From an uncultured Lachnospiraceae bacterium (GTDB lineage Bacteria; Bacillota; Clostridia; Lachnospirales; Lachnospiraceae), in NCBI GenBank assembly GCA_910578715.1, contig CAJTRL010000062.1:1-23932 (forward strand): DNA of 23,932 nucleotides, in the 5' to 3' direction. Of the stretch, positions 14,721 through 21,929 are shown piece after piece; positions within the stretch are counted from its first letter, which is position 1, and the number at the start of each line of letters is the position of its first letter. Under the pieces are notes generated by a model that made no database searches, was not told the DNA's origin, and saw only the letters and a program-made list of their open reading frames with translations. A program made the position numbers and the translations under genes.

Positions 14721-14741
14721 TTGTTACAGCCATCATACCGC

Positions 14742-15605
14742 CTATTTTTTAGCGGCGTTTCTTTCTTTGATTTTCTTGACTAACATTTCTTTAACCATTC
14801 TCGCCTTATCCTTCATACGGGGATTTGCGGACGGATTGGTCAGAATACCCGATACCAGTCTGGTCGCCACGTCGTACTGTTCAAAACGCATGGAAAGCAC
14901 CGAAATCAGATAATCCACGGTCGGCTCATCCATACCGCACATCGGGAAATTCTCCGTCTGTCTTGCGGCAAGGAATCCTTCCAGCGCATTATGTAAATAC
15001 TCAGTCTCTTCCTCTTCCAGTTTTTTCTTTTCCGCCTCATAATCTGCAGCGGCCGTGTCCAGATGTTCTGCCTTTCCTCTGATAAGCCATGCCGTTTTGA
15101 GGCAGACATATGCTTTTTCGCTCGGCTTCGCCTGTTTTACGATTGCATTCGCCAGCGTCAGTTTATAGCGTTCCAGCGCGTCGTCGTAGCTGTATGTTTC
15201 TTTGACCTCCGTCTGCGGTTTAAAAGAAGCGGAAATAGTCGCTTTGATATTTTTCGCCTGTGGAGACGTCACAAATTTGAAAAATCTGCTGAGCGCCGCA
15301 TAGCCGCAGTGCGGACACATAATGATATCATATTTCAGCAAATCCACCTGGTCATATTTCGGGCGCAAATCCAAATCCGTGCCCGCCAGCTTTACCTTGC
15401 CGACCCTGACGGTCCTCGCTTTAAATTCCTTATCGCATATCGGACAGTTATAGGACTTATCAAACAGATAATCCTGTTCCTGCATCACCGGCGCAGCAGC
15501 TTTTTCTCCGTTTTCATCGGTCTTTTTGGCCGGCTCGTCATACAGGTTCATATTTTTTAAATTGCCCAGTCCGAACTGCTCCAATCCTGACAATAAATCT
15601 GACAT
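14742..15605 (-). CDS. DUF2225 family protein
   Basis: A 287-residue soluble protein with two CxxC pairs near the N-terminus, Cys54-PI-Cys57 and MCPHCGY (Cys97, Cys100), which should bind zinc. A helical C-terminal region with TPR-like character follows (about 140-280). This is the DUF2225 layout, common in Clostridia and without an established function. The start at 15605 (MSDLLSGLEQF) is preferred over 15623 because GGGGAGG lies nine bases ahead. It is 49 bases after glnS and 21 bases before the MocR gene on the same strand, and is probably transcribed with glnS. A rubredoxin-like or nucleic-acid-binding role is possible but not shown. Confidence 0.85.
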   Translation of the reverse strand: MSDLLSGLEQFGLGNLKNMNLYDEPAKKTDENGEKAAAPVMQEQDYLFDKSYNCPICDKEFKARTVRVGKVKLAGTDLDLRPKYDQVDLLKYDIIMCPHCGYAALSRFFKFVTSPQAKNIKATISASFKPQTEVKETYSYDDALERYKLTLANAIVKQAKPSEKAYVCLKTAWLIRGKAEHLDTAAADYEAEKKKLEEEETEYLHNALEGFLAARQTENFPMCGMDEPTVDYLISVLSMRFEQYDVATRLVSGILTNPSANPRMKDKARMVKEMLVKKIKERNAAKK

Positions 15606-15654
15606 TGTTATTATCCTCCCCATTCATTTTAATAAATATAGTTGAAACTGCTTG

Positions 15655-17316
15655 TTAGTTTTTGGGTAAAACAAAGGAACTTTTCAGCGATACGATGCGG
15701 TTGAACACCAGTTCTCCCGGCTTTGAATCCTTACAGTCCACACAGAAAAATCCCTGTCTGACAAACTGGAAGCTGTCATAGGCTTTCGCATTGCCGACGG
15801 AAGGCTCCAAACGGCAATCCCTGAGCACCGTCAGGGAATTGGGATTCAGATTCAGACTTCCATCCTCATTATATACCCCTTTTTCCTCGTCTACAATATT
15901 TTCATATAATCTGACCTGTGCTTTCACCGAAGAAGAAGCCGGAACCCAGTGAATCGTCCCTTTTACCTTACGGCCGTCCGGGCTGTTGCCCCCTTTGGAT
16001 GCCGGGTCGTAAGTACAGTGAACGACCGTCACGCTGCCGTCCTCATCTTTCTCAAATCCTGTACAGGTAACAAAATAAGCGTGCATCAGCCGGACTTCAT
16101 TTCCGGGGAAAAGCCGGAAATATTTCCGCGGCGGTTCCTCCATGAAATCGTCCCTGTCGATATACAATTCTCTTTCAAACGGGATTTCCCTCGTTCCGAG
16201 ACTCTCGTTTTCCAGATTATTCGCTATGGTAAGAGTTTCCGTCTGCCCTTCCGGGTAATTGTCAATCACCAGTTTTATCGGGTCAAGCGCCGCCATGACG
16301 CGCGGCCTTTTTAATTTCAGGTCTTCTCTGATGCAATATTCCAGCATGGAATATTCCGCGGAAGAATTGGCTTTCGAGACGCCGCACAAATCCACGAAAC
16401 GCCGGATGGACTCCGGGGTAAACCCTCTTCTTCTGAGCGCCGCGATAGATACAAGCCTCGGGTCATCCCATCCGTCCACGATGCCTTCTTCCACCAGTTT
16501 CTTGATATACCGCTTGCCTGTTACCACATTGGTCAGGTACATCTTGGCAAACTCAATCTGTTTGGGCGGATGCGGATATTCCAGTTCCTCCACTACCCAG
16601 TTGTAAAGGGGTCTGTGGTCCTCAAACTCCAGCGTACAGATAGAATGCGTGATGCCTTCGATGGCGTCCTCAATCGGATGCGCAAAATCATACATCGGAT
16701 AGATACACCACTTATCCCCTGTATTGTGATGGGATAAATGCGCCACCCGGTATAAAATCGGGTCCCGCATATTGATATTCGGAGAAGACATGTCGATTTT
16801 GGCACGAAGCGTCTTCTCTCCATCCCGATACTTTCCGTTCTTCATTTCTTCGAATAAAGTCAGATTTTCCTCTATGCTCCGATTACGGTTCGGGTCCTCT
16901 TTGCCCGGCTCAGTCAGCGTCCCCCGGTATTCCCGCATTTCTTCCGCGGTAAGCTCCGATACATAAGCCTTGCCTTTCTGAATCAGTCTGACCGCGCATT
17001 CATACATCTCATCGAAATAATTGGATGCAAAAAACAGTCTGTCCTCATAATCCGCGCCAAGCCATTCCACATCGGCCTTAATGGACTCGACAAATTCGTT
17101 TTTCTCTTTCGTCGGATTCGTATCGTCAAAACGCATATTGAATTTTCCGTGATACTTCTCCGCAAGCCCATAGTTTAAAAGAATGCTTTTCGCATGTCCG
17201 ATATGGAGATAGCCGTTCGGTTCGGGCGGAAATCTCGTGTGTACGGTATCATAAACGCCTTCCGACAAATCTTTCTCGATAATCTGCTCAATAAAATTTT
17301 TGGAAACGACTTCCAT
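15655..17316 (-). CDS. glnS: Glutaminyl-tRNA synthetase
   Basis: A 553-residue class I synthetase that charges tRNA-Gln with glutamine. The HIGH motif is in PPEPNGYLHIGHAKSI (30-45). The Rossmann fold continues with NMRFDDTNP and YPMYDFAHPIEDAIEGITH (206-224). The second class-I signature, VMSKR in Escherichia coli, reads VVTGKR (264-269), keeping the lysine but losing Met-Ser; DGWDDPRL and LRRRGFTPESIR follow. The C-terminal beta-barrel anticodon-binding domain spans about 340-553. The ribosome site is AGGAGGCAGCA. The upstream gap (149 bases) has no T-box features and instead holds hairpin copy 4. Many Firmicutes lack this enzyme and use GluRS plus GatCAB; its presence fits Clostridia that carry a direct route. 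Confidence 0.96.
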   Translation of the reverse strand: MEVVSKNFIEQIIEKDLSEGVYDTVHTRFPPEPNGYLHIGHAKSILLNYGLAEKYHGKFNMRFDDTNPTKEKNEFVESIKADVEWLGADYEDRLFFASNYFDEMYECAVRLIQKGKAYVSELTAEEMREYRGTLTEPGKEDPNRNRSIEENLTLFEEMKNGKYRDGEKTLRAKIDMSSPNINMRDPILYRVAHLSHHNTGDKWCIYPMYDFAHPIEDAIEGITHSICTLEFEDHRPLYNWVVEELEYPHPPKQIEFAKMYLTNVVTGKRYIKKLVEEGIVDGWDDPRLVSIAALRRRGFTPESIRRFVDLCGVSKANSSAEYSMLEYCIREDLKLKRPRVMAALDPIKLVIDNYPEGQTETLTIANNLENESLGTREIPFERELYIDRDDFMEEPPRKYFRLFPGNEVRLMHAYFVTCTGFEKDEDGSVTVVHCTYDPASKGGNSPDGRKVKGTIHWVPASSSVKAQVRLYENIVDEEKGVYNEDGSLNLNPNSLTVLRDCRLEPSVGNAKAYDSFQFVRQGFFCVDCKDSKPGELVFNRIVSLKSSFVLPKN

Positions 17317-17402
17317 TGCTGCCTCCTAAGTCACAAAACATATCTTTAACCATTTTATCATAGACCAACCGAAATAGAAAGTAAAAATTCTTATCCCGTA
17401 AG

Positions 17403-17452
17403 AAAATTCGTAACGGCTCTGTCCGGGCGGCGGCTGAGCTGTTACGAATTTT
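17403..17452 (-). terminator. Hairpin between the long DHH gene and glnS (element copy 4, terminator-like)
   Basis: AAAATTCGTAAC (17403-17414) pairs perfectly with GTTACGAATTTT (17441-17452). GCTC (17416-17419) can pair with GAGC (17436-17439). The minus-strand loop carries CCGCCCGGACAGAGCC, identical in part to copies 1 and 2, but lacks the TTCTCTTTGG part. The stem ends in TTTT, so this copy could terminate transcription from the DHH gene before glnS. Confidence 0.7.
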
Positions 17453-17465
17453 CACCTCCGCGCTT

Positions 17466-19013
17466 TTAAAGCACCAAGCCCGGCAGTTTATCATAAGTTT
17501 TAGCAAAAACATCCCGCTCCACAACATAAACGTCGTTTCTGTCGTCACAGCGTACCGCAAGATAATCCCCCGGCTTTCCCACCGTATATTTTTCCTTGTC
17601 CCAGGCGGTAAATACTTTGACTCTTCCGGTCAGCTCTTTTGCATGAATATGCGTCTCACCGTTGGCAATGCAGACCTTCGCATAATCGGAAAGATGTAAT
17701 ACCGAACCGTCCCTGCGGTTATGGAGAGTCGGCTGATAGACTGTTTTTACCGCACAGTCCGCCATCCGATAGGGTTCTTCCGTCAGTTCATAATTTTTCT
17801 CAAAACTGCTCTTTTTATTCGGATATACTTCTCCCTTGACGCCTATCATAATGACAAGCTCCGGCTCCACCGTCATATCCACATCGCCCTCGAGCGTCCG
17901 AATCGTAATCGGCGTTCCGGCGGGAAGAACATCCGTCGCCCGCACATAACCGAGGGGAAGCCTTTTTTTGACATAGGACTGCATCTTAGAAACGTCGGGC
18001 TCATATTCTCCGGCAGTGATAATCTGCGTATTGTCAAAATAATCGTTCAGCCGTTCGCTGAAAAAGGCTTCCGAATGCAGCGTCGGATAGACTTCCTCAT
18101 AGCGCAGCTTACTGATAAATCCCCCGGCTTTTTCATGATGACCGCCGCCGGAACCGATGCCCTCCGACAAAAAAGCCGCCAGCTCGTTCGCCTGTACCTC
18201 CCGGATACAGCTTCTGACCGAAAACTTATAGCCTTCCTCCCACTCATTATATACCACACAGGTATAGACTTCCGCCACCTGTAACAGAAAGTCGCTGATA
18301 AGCCCCAGAATATTCGGGTCACAGGGCTGTGAGCGGATAATGGCGTAGTGGTAATCGTCATTATAGATATGGCGGATTAGCGCCACTCCGGCGATTTCCA
18401 GCTCATGCAGCGATAAATTGGAATTTCGGAACAGCTTAATCAGCGATTTTTTACAGGGCAGCGCATCCCGCATATCATTATCCAGCGGATTATAAACTTC
18501 CGAAAACTGGTTCGTATCGGAATAAAGCCCGTAATAAAGAGCCGTTCCGAGTTTCATATCGCAAATCTCGAACTGTTCTTTCCGCAGCATATCCCAGACC
18601 AGCGTCGAACAGCTTCCCAGCTCCGGGTTGATTTCGCTCATCTCCATATCCTGCACCTCTACCCGATGGTGGTCGATGACCGCCACATGTTCCGCCGGAA
18701 TTTTCGTCACATTTCCCGCCCCATACTGACAGTCCACCGTAATCAGCAGTCCGGGAAGTCTGTACCCGGACAGGTCCCGCAGCAAATCCTCCGCCCTGTC
18801 CACATACTCTACGGGAATTGCAAGGTGCCGGAGCATCAGAAGCAGATTCGGCTTTTGTACCGCATTCCGGCCAGAATACAGAAACCGGACATCCTTCCCG
18901 GCGTCCTTAAAATAAGTATACAGCGCGTAACCGGAAGCCAGCGCGTCGGCATCCGGGTTATCGTGGCACTGAATCGTAATCGGATTATATGCTGTTAAAT
19001 CGGAAAGTTTCAT
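17466..19013 (-). CDS. DHH/DHHA1 phosphoesterase with a C-terminal extension
   Basis: A 515-residue protein. The DHH domain shows CHDNPDADALASG (16-28), VDCQ (93-96), IDHHR (113-117) and YSDTNQF (164-170). These acidic and His residues bind two Mn ions in RecJ, NrnA and GdpP relatives. The DHHA1 domain has GSGGGHHEKAGGF (287-299). Likely substrates are short RNA, cyclic dinucleotides or related phosphodiesters. Residues about 340-515 are not part of standard NrnA proteins and contain two similar stretches: GVKGEVYPNKKSSFEKNYE (391-409) and DYLAVRCDDRNDVYVVERDVFAKTY (483-507), suggesting a duplicated small domain. The ribosome site is GGGAGC. It follows the MATE gene by 30 bases, probably in one transcript. 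Confidence 0.87.
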   Translation of the reverse strand: MKLSDLTAYNPITIQCHDNPDADALASGYALYTYFKDAGKDVRFLYSGRNAVQKPNLLLMLRHLAIPVEYVDRAEDLLRDLSGYRLPGLLITVDCQYGAGNVTKIPAEHVAVIDHHRVEVQDMEMSEINPELGSCSTLVWDMLRKEQFEICDMKLGTALYYGLYSDTNQFSEVYNPLDNDMRDALPCKKSLIKLFRNSNLSLHELEIAGVALIRHIYNDDYHYAIIRSQPCDPNILGLISDFLLQVAEVYTCVVYNEWEEGYKFSVRSCIREVQANELAAFLSEGIGSGGGHHEKAGGFISKLRYEEVYPTLHSEAFFSERLNDYFDNTQIITAGEYEPDVSKMQSYVKKRLPLGYVRATDVLPAGTPITIRTLEGDVDMTVEPELVIMIGVKGEVYPNKKSSFEKNYELTEEPYRMADCAVKTVYQPTLHNRRDGSVLHLSDYAKVCIANGETHIHAKELTGRVKVFTAWDKEKYTVGKPGDYLAVRCDDRNDVYVVERDVFAKTYDKLPGLVL

Positions 19014-19043
19014 CTTATATTGCTCCCTGTTAAAATCTTATGT

Positions 19044-20429
19044 CTACGCCGTCTTCTTTTCAAACCCATGCACCCAGTCGGAAAACAAGTAATAAAGCAG
19101 ATAAATGACCGAACTGATGCTCCAGGTCAGCGGATAAGCCCAGAACACATAACGAATTTCCTGAAAAAGACGCATCACAATCATAATATAGCCAATCCGA
19201 ATCCCGCACCAGACAATCAGCATGACGAGCATCGGCACAAATGCTTTTCCCGCGCCGCGGCAGACAGCCGCCACCGAATGGGAAAAGGCAAGCAGAAAAT
19301 AAAATAAAGAAACAATTCTCGCCTGCATCACGCCGTATTCTATCACGCCCGGCGTTTTATCGAACAGTCCGATAAACTGCGGCGCAAGGACATAATAAAG
19401 AGCCCCGATTGCTTCCGCCATCAGCACGGTAACGAGAATGGAAAAGCGCGCGCCCTTTTTAGCCCGTCCGTATTGTCTTGCGCCCAGATTCTGACTGACA
19501 AAAGTGGTCGCCGCCATATTAAAACTGTTGACGGGAAGGAACACAAAGCCTTCTATTTTGGCGTGAACGCCGTACCCGGCCATCGCCAGTCTGCCAAAGG
19601 AATTAATCTGTGACTGCACGATGACATTCGCAAAAGCGATAACCGAATTTTGCACGCCGGAAGGCAGTCCGTAGCTTATGACTTCCCGCAGAATATCCCG
19701 GTGAAAGCGGATTTTTTGAAGCTCCACCGTATAAATATTTCCTTCCCGCAGCAAATATATCATACAGAGCACAACGCTCACCGCCTGGGAAATAACCGTC
19801 GCCACAGCCGCCGCCCAGACGCCCCATCCGAATCCGCCGATAAACAGCAAATCCAGAACAATATTCACAAGCGAAGAAAAAATCAGATAGTACAGGGGAC
19901 GCTTGCTGTTGCCGACCGCATTCATGATACTACAGCATACATTATACATGACGACTGCCAGCGCGCCAAGAAAATAATAGCGGAAATAGGCGACCGCCTC
20001 CGGCATCACTTCCGGGTCGGTCCGCATCCAGACCAGAAAAGTCGGTGTAAACGCTACGCCGATAACCGTAAGAAGCAGCCCGAAGACAAGCCCGAACGCC
20101 ATCATCGTATGCACGGAACGGGACACCTGTTTTTCATCTTTTGCCCCGAAATACCGGGAAATCACTACGCCGCCGCCCATCCCAAGCCCCATGAAAAAGC
20201 TGACCATCAGAAAAATCAGATTCCCCGAAGACGTGACCGCCGCCAGCGCGTTCGTCCCCAGATATCTGCCCACGATAAAGGCATCAGCCGTATTATACAG
20301 CTGCTGAAAAACCTGGCTTAACAAAACGGGCATCGTAAACCGGAGCATCAGGGAATACGGATTCCCTTCCGTCATATCCAGCACATGCGCCGTCTTTTTC
20401 TCTCCCGTTTTTTTCCCGATAAATTCCAT
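19044..20429 (-). CDS. MATE family efflux transporter
   Basis: A 461-residue polytopic membrane protein with about twelve hydrophobic segments in two halves. It has the usual MATE opening, MTEGNPYSLMLRFTMPVLLSQVFQQLYNTADAFIVGRYLG, written here only to its landmark residues: the EGNP turn and the Asp of NTADAFIVG. These pumps export cationic drugs or metabolites in exchange for Na+ or H+. The start at ATG 20429 is chosen because AAGGACGTT precedes it; a TTG at 20450 is also in frame. The next gene (long DHH) starts 30 bases after it ends. The upstream side is a divergent gap with hairpin copy 5 and the promoter of the short DHH gene. Substrate unknown. Confidence 0.92.
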   Translation of the reverse strand: MEFIGKKTGEKKTAHVLDMTEGNPYSLMLRFTMPVLLSQVFQQLYNTADAFIVGRYLGTNALAAVTSSGNLIFLMVSFFMGLGMGGGVVISRYFGAKDEKQVSRSVHTMMAFGLVFGLLLTVIGVAFTPTFLVWMRTDPEVMPEAVAYFRYYFLGALAVVMYNVCCSIMNAVGNSKRPLYYLIFSSLVNIVLDLLFIGGFGWGVWAAAVATVISQAVSVVLCMIYLLREGNIYTVELQKIRFHRDILREVISYGLPSGVQNSVIAFANVIVQSQINSFGRLAMAGYGVHAKIEGFVFLPVNSFNMAATTFVSQNLGARQYGRAKKGARFSILVTVLMAEAIGALYYVLAPQFIGLFDKTPGVIEYGVMQARIVSLFYFLLAFSHSVAAVCRGAGKAFVPMLVMLIVWCGIRIGYIMIVMRLFQEIRYVFWAYPLTWSISSVIYLLYYLFSDWVHGFEKKTA

Positions 20430-20538
20430 AACGTCCTTATCCCCTGTCAAAATTTCATGTTACATGCTTTCTAATGTATCTTATTCTTTTTCAGGGCGCA
20501 AGTCAACGGGGCGGCGGTGCTATTAGAAAACTCGGCGT

Positions 20539-20593
20539 CCGGGAGCGCGCCGCGGCCTGGGGCAGCATGTTCTCTTTGGTGGCACGCTCCCGG
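20539..20593 (+). repeat. Intergenic hairpin element, copy 5
   Basis: CCGGGAGCGCGCC (20539-20551) pairs with GGCACGCTCCCGG (20581-20593) with one G-U pair. GAAAA (20526-20530) and TTTTC (20594-20598) extend it across a bulge. The 29-base loop ends in the conserved core GCATGTTCTCTTTGGTGGC (20565-20583, running into the stem). It sits between the divergent MATE and short DHH genes, upstream of both. Confidence 0.82.
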
Positions 20594-20619
20594 TTTTCCC
20601 ACCAATCACAGAAATCATC

Positions 20620-20648
20620 TTGAAAAACTCCTTACTTTCTTATATAAT
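20620..20648 (+). promoter_or_regulatory. Predicted sigma-A promoter for the short DHH gene
   Basis: TTGAAA (20620-20625) and a consensus TATAAT (20643-20648) are exactly 17 bases apart, about 58 bases before the ATG at 20706. The hairpin element lies just upstream of the -35 box. Confidence 0.82.
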
Positions 20649-20705
20649 TTTACTAGACGATTCTTCAACATACAAATATATCAGAATAGCAAAGGAGACA
20701 TCATT

Positions 20706-21626
20706 ATGAGATTAGTTACCCGTTCCGACTTTGACGGTCTGGCGTGCGGCGCCCTTTTAAAAGAAGTCGGCCTGATTGACAGCTGGAAATTCGCTCATCC
20801 CAAAGATTTACAGGATGGTCTTGTAGAAATTACGGAAAACGACGTGCTCGCCAATGTTCCTTTTGTGGAAGGCTGCGGACTGTGGTTCGACCATCATTCC
20901 AGCGAACACGAACGCAACGAACTTGCCGGAAAATATAAAGGAGAAAGCCGCATCACCCCTTCCTGTGCGCGCATCATTTACGAATATTACGGCGGTCAGG
21001 AACGTTTTGCCCACTTCGACGATATGATGGCAGCCGTTGACAAAGTCGATTCCGGGAACCTGACAATCGATGAAATACAGAATCCGACCGGATGGATTCT
21101 GGTCGGCTTTCTGATGGACCCCAGAACGGGACTCGGCAGATGGCGGAATTTCACCATTTCCAACTATCAGCTGATGGAAAAACTGATGGAATGCTGCCGC
21201 ACCATGAATACGGAAGAAATTCTTGCGCTCCCGGACGTCAGAGAACGTATTGACGTTTATCATGAACAGGATGCCAAATTCAAAGAAATGGTGAAAGCGC
21301 ATACCCGTGTGGAAAAAGACGTTATCATCTCCGACCTTCGCGGCGTAGACCCGATTTATTCGGGCAACCGTTTCCTGATTTACAGCATGTACCCTGAGCA
21401 GAACATCTCGGTATGGATTGTAAACGGCAAGGGCGGAAAAGGCTGTTCGGCGGCTGTCGGGTACAGCGTCCTGAACAGAACTTCCAATGTAAACGTCGGA
21501 AGCCTGATGTTAAAATACGGCGGCGGCGGCCATAAGGCAGTCGGAACCTGTCAGTTTGGCGATGAAGAGATGGATGCGAAGCTGGCGAGTCTGCTCGACG
21601 AAATTGTTAATTATAAAGAAAGCTGA
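20706..21626 (+). CDS. Short DHH family phosphoesterase (exopolyphosphatase-like)
   Basis: A 306-residue DHH protein. TRSDFDGLACG (5-15) gives metal ligands Asp8 and Asp10. WFDHHSSEH (60-68) is the DHH motif, and AAVDKVDSG (109-117) adds Asp112 and Asp115. GGGGHKAVG (272-280) is the DHHA1 signature. It lacks the C-terminal extension of the other DHH protein in this window and differs in DHHA1 sequence, so they are not recent copies. The product may hydrolyse oligoribonucleotides, pAp or polyphosphate; the sequence does not decide. The ATG is placed by AAAGGAGA and the strong promoter at 20620-20648; the frame is open back to 20517 but that part contains the hairpin and promoter. It ends before a strong terminator. 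Confidence 0.88.
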   Translation: MRLVTRSDFDGLACGALLKEVGLIDSWKFAHPKDLQDGLVEITENDVLANVPFVEGCGLWFDHHSSEHERNELAGKYKGESRITPSCARIIYEYYGGQERFAHFDDMMAAVDKVDSGNLTIDEIQNPTGWILVGFLMDPRTGLGRWRNFTISNYQLMEKLMECCRTMNTEEILALPDVRERIDVYHEQDAKFKEMVKAHTRVEKDVIISDLRGVDPIYSGNRFLIYSMYPEQNISVWIVNGKGGKGCSAAVGYSVLNRTSNVNVGSLMLKYGGGGHKAVGTCQFGDEEMDAKLASLLDEIVNYKES

Positions 21627-21710
21627 GCGGTTTCCATTACATAAAACAGACATTTATTCCTTTTAACAGAAATCCCGCTGCGATGACAGCAATTTCCTTT
21701 CATACAAAAA

Positions 21711-21759
21711 ACCGGCACGGTGCCCGAAATTCTGAAATTTCGACCCCGTGCCGGTTTTT
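21711..21759 (+). terminator. Strong bidirectional terminator after the short DHH gene
   Basis: ACCGGCACGG (21711-21720) pairs with CCGTGCCGGT (21746-21755), with an inner pairing of CGAAATT and AATTTCG. T5 follows on the plus strand and A5 precedes it, so it can stop transcripts from both sides. Confidence 0.92.
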
Positions 21760-21763
21760 ATGC

Positions 21764-21922
21764 GCTTCTTTTTTTCCTACGCTTCTTTTTTTCCTACGCT
21801 TCTTTTTTTCCTTACGATTCTTTTTATTCCCTACGATTCTTTCTTTTCCTAACGTTTCTTTTCCCTACGATTCTTTCTTTTCCCCGCACTTCTTTTGTTA
21901 CCGACACTCTTTTGTTACCGAC
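21764..21922. repeat. Polypyrimidine tandem array, about ten 15-19-bp units
   Basis: Units start near GCTTC or GATTC and end CCTAC or CCGAC. The first two (21764-21780, 21781-21797) are identical 17-mers, GCTTCTTTTTTTCCTAC. Later units drift in length and sequence, and ACTCTTTTGTTACCGAC appears as the last clear unit (21906-21922), closely matching the one before it. The plus strand is strongly pyrimidine-rich throughout. It lies in the 3' untranslated region of the minus-strand MATE gene. Confidence 0.88.
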
Positions 21923-21929
21923 ACTCTTT

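Larger units (their letters stand above)
21627..21929. other. Gene-free convergent region between the short DHH and MepA-like MATE genes
   Basis: About 300 bases between two converging stop codons. It holds the strong terminator at 21711-21759 and the polypyrimidine tandem array at 21764-21922, which together fill most of it. Bases 21627-21705 show nothing recognisable. Confidence 0.7.

Noticed and set aside
17317..17465. Possible T-box riboswitch upstream of glnS
   Set aside because: The gap is only 149 bases and has no T-box bulge, specifier loop or paired antiterminator. The sole structure is the hairpin at 17403-17452.
20517..20705. N-terminal extension of the short DHH protein
   Set aside because: The frame is open, but it contains the hairpin element and a near-consensus promoter. 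The ATG at 20706 has a strong ribosome site and matches the family start.
21764..21922. CRISPR or iteron origin
   Set aside because: Units are contiguous, degenerate and low-complexity, with no cas or replication gene nearby.
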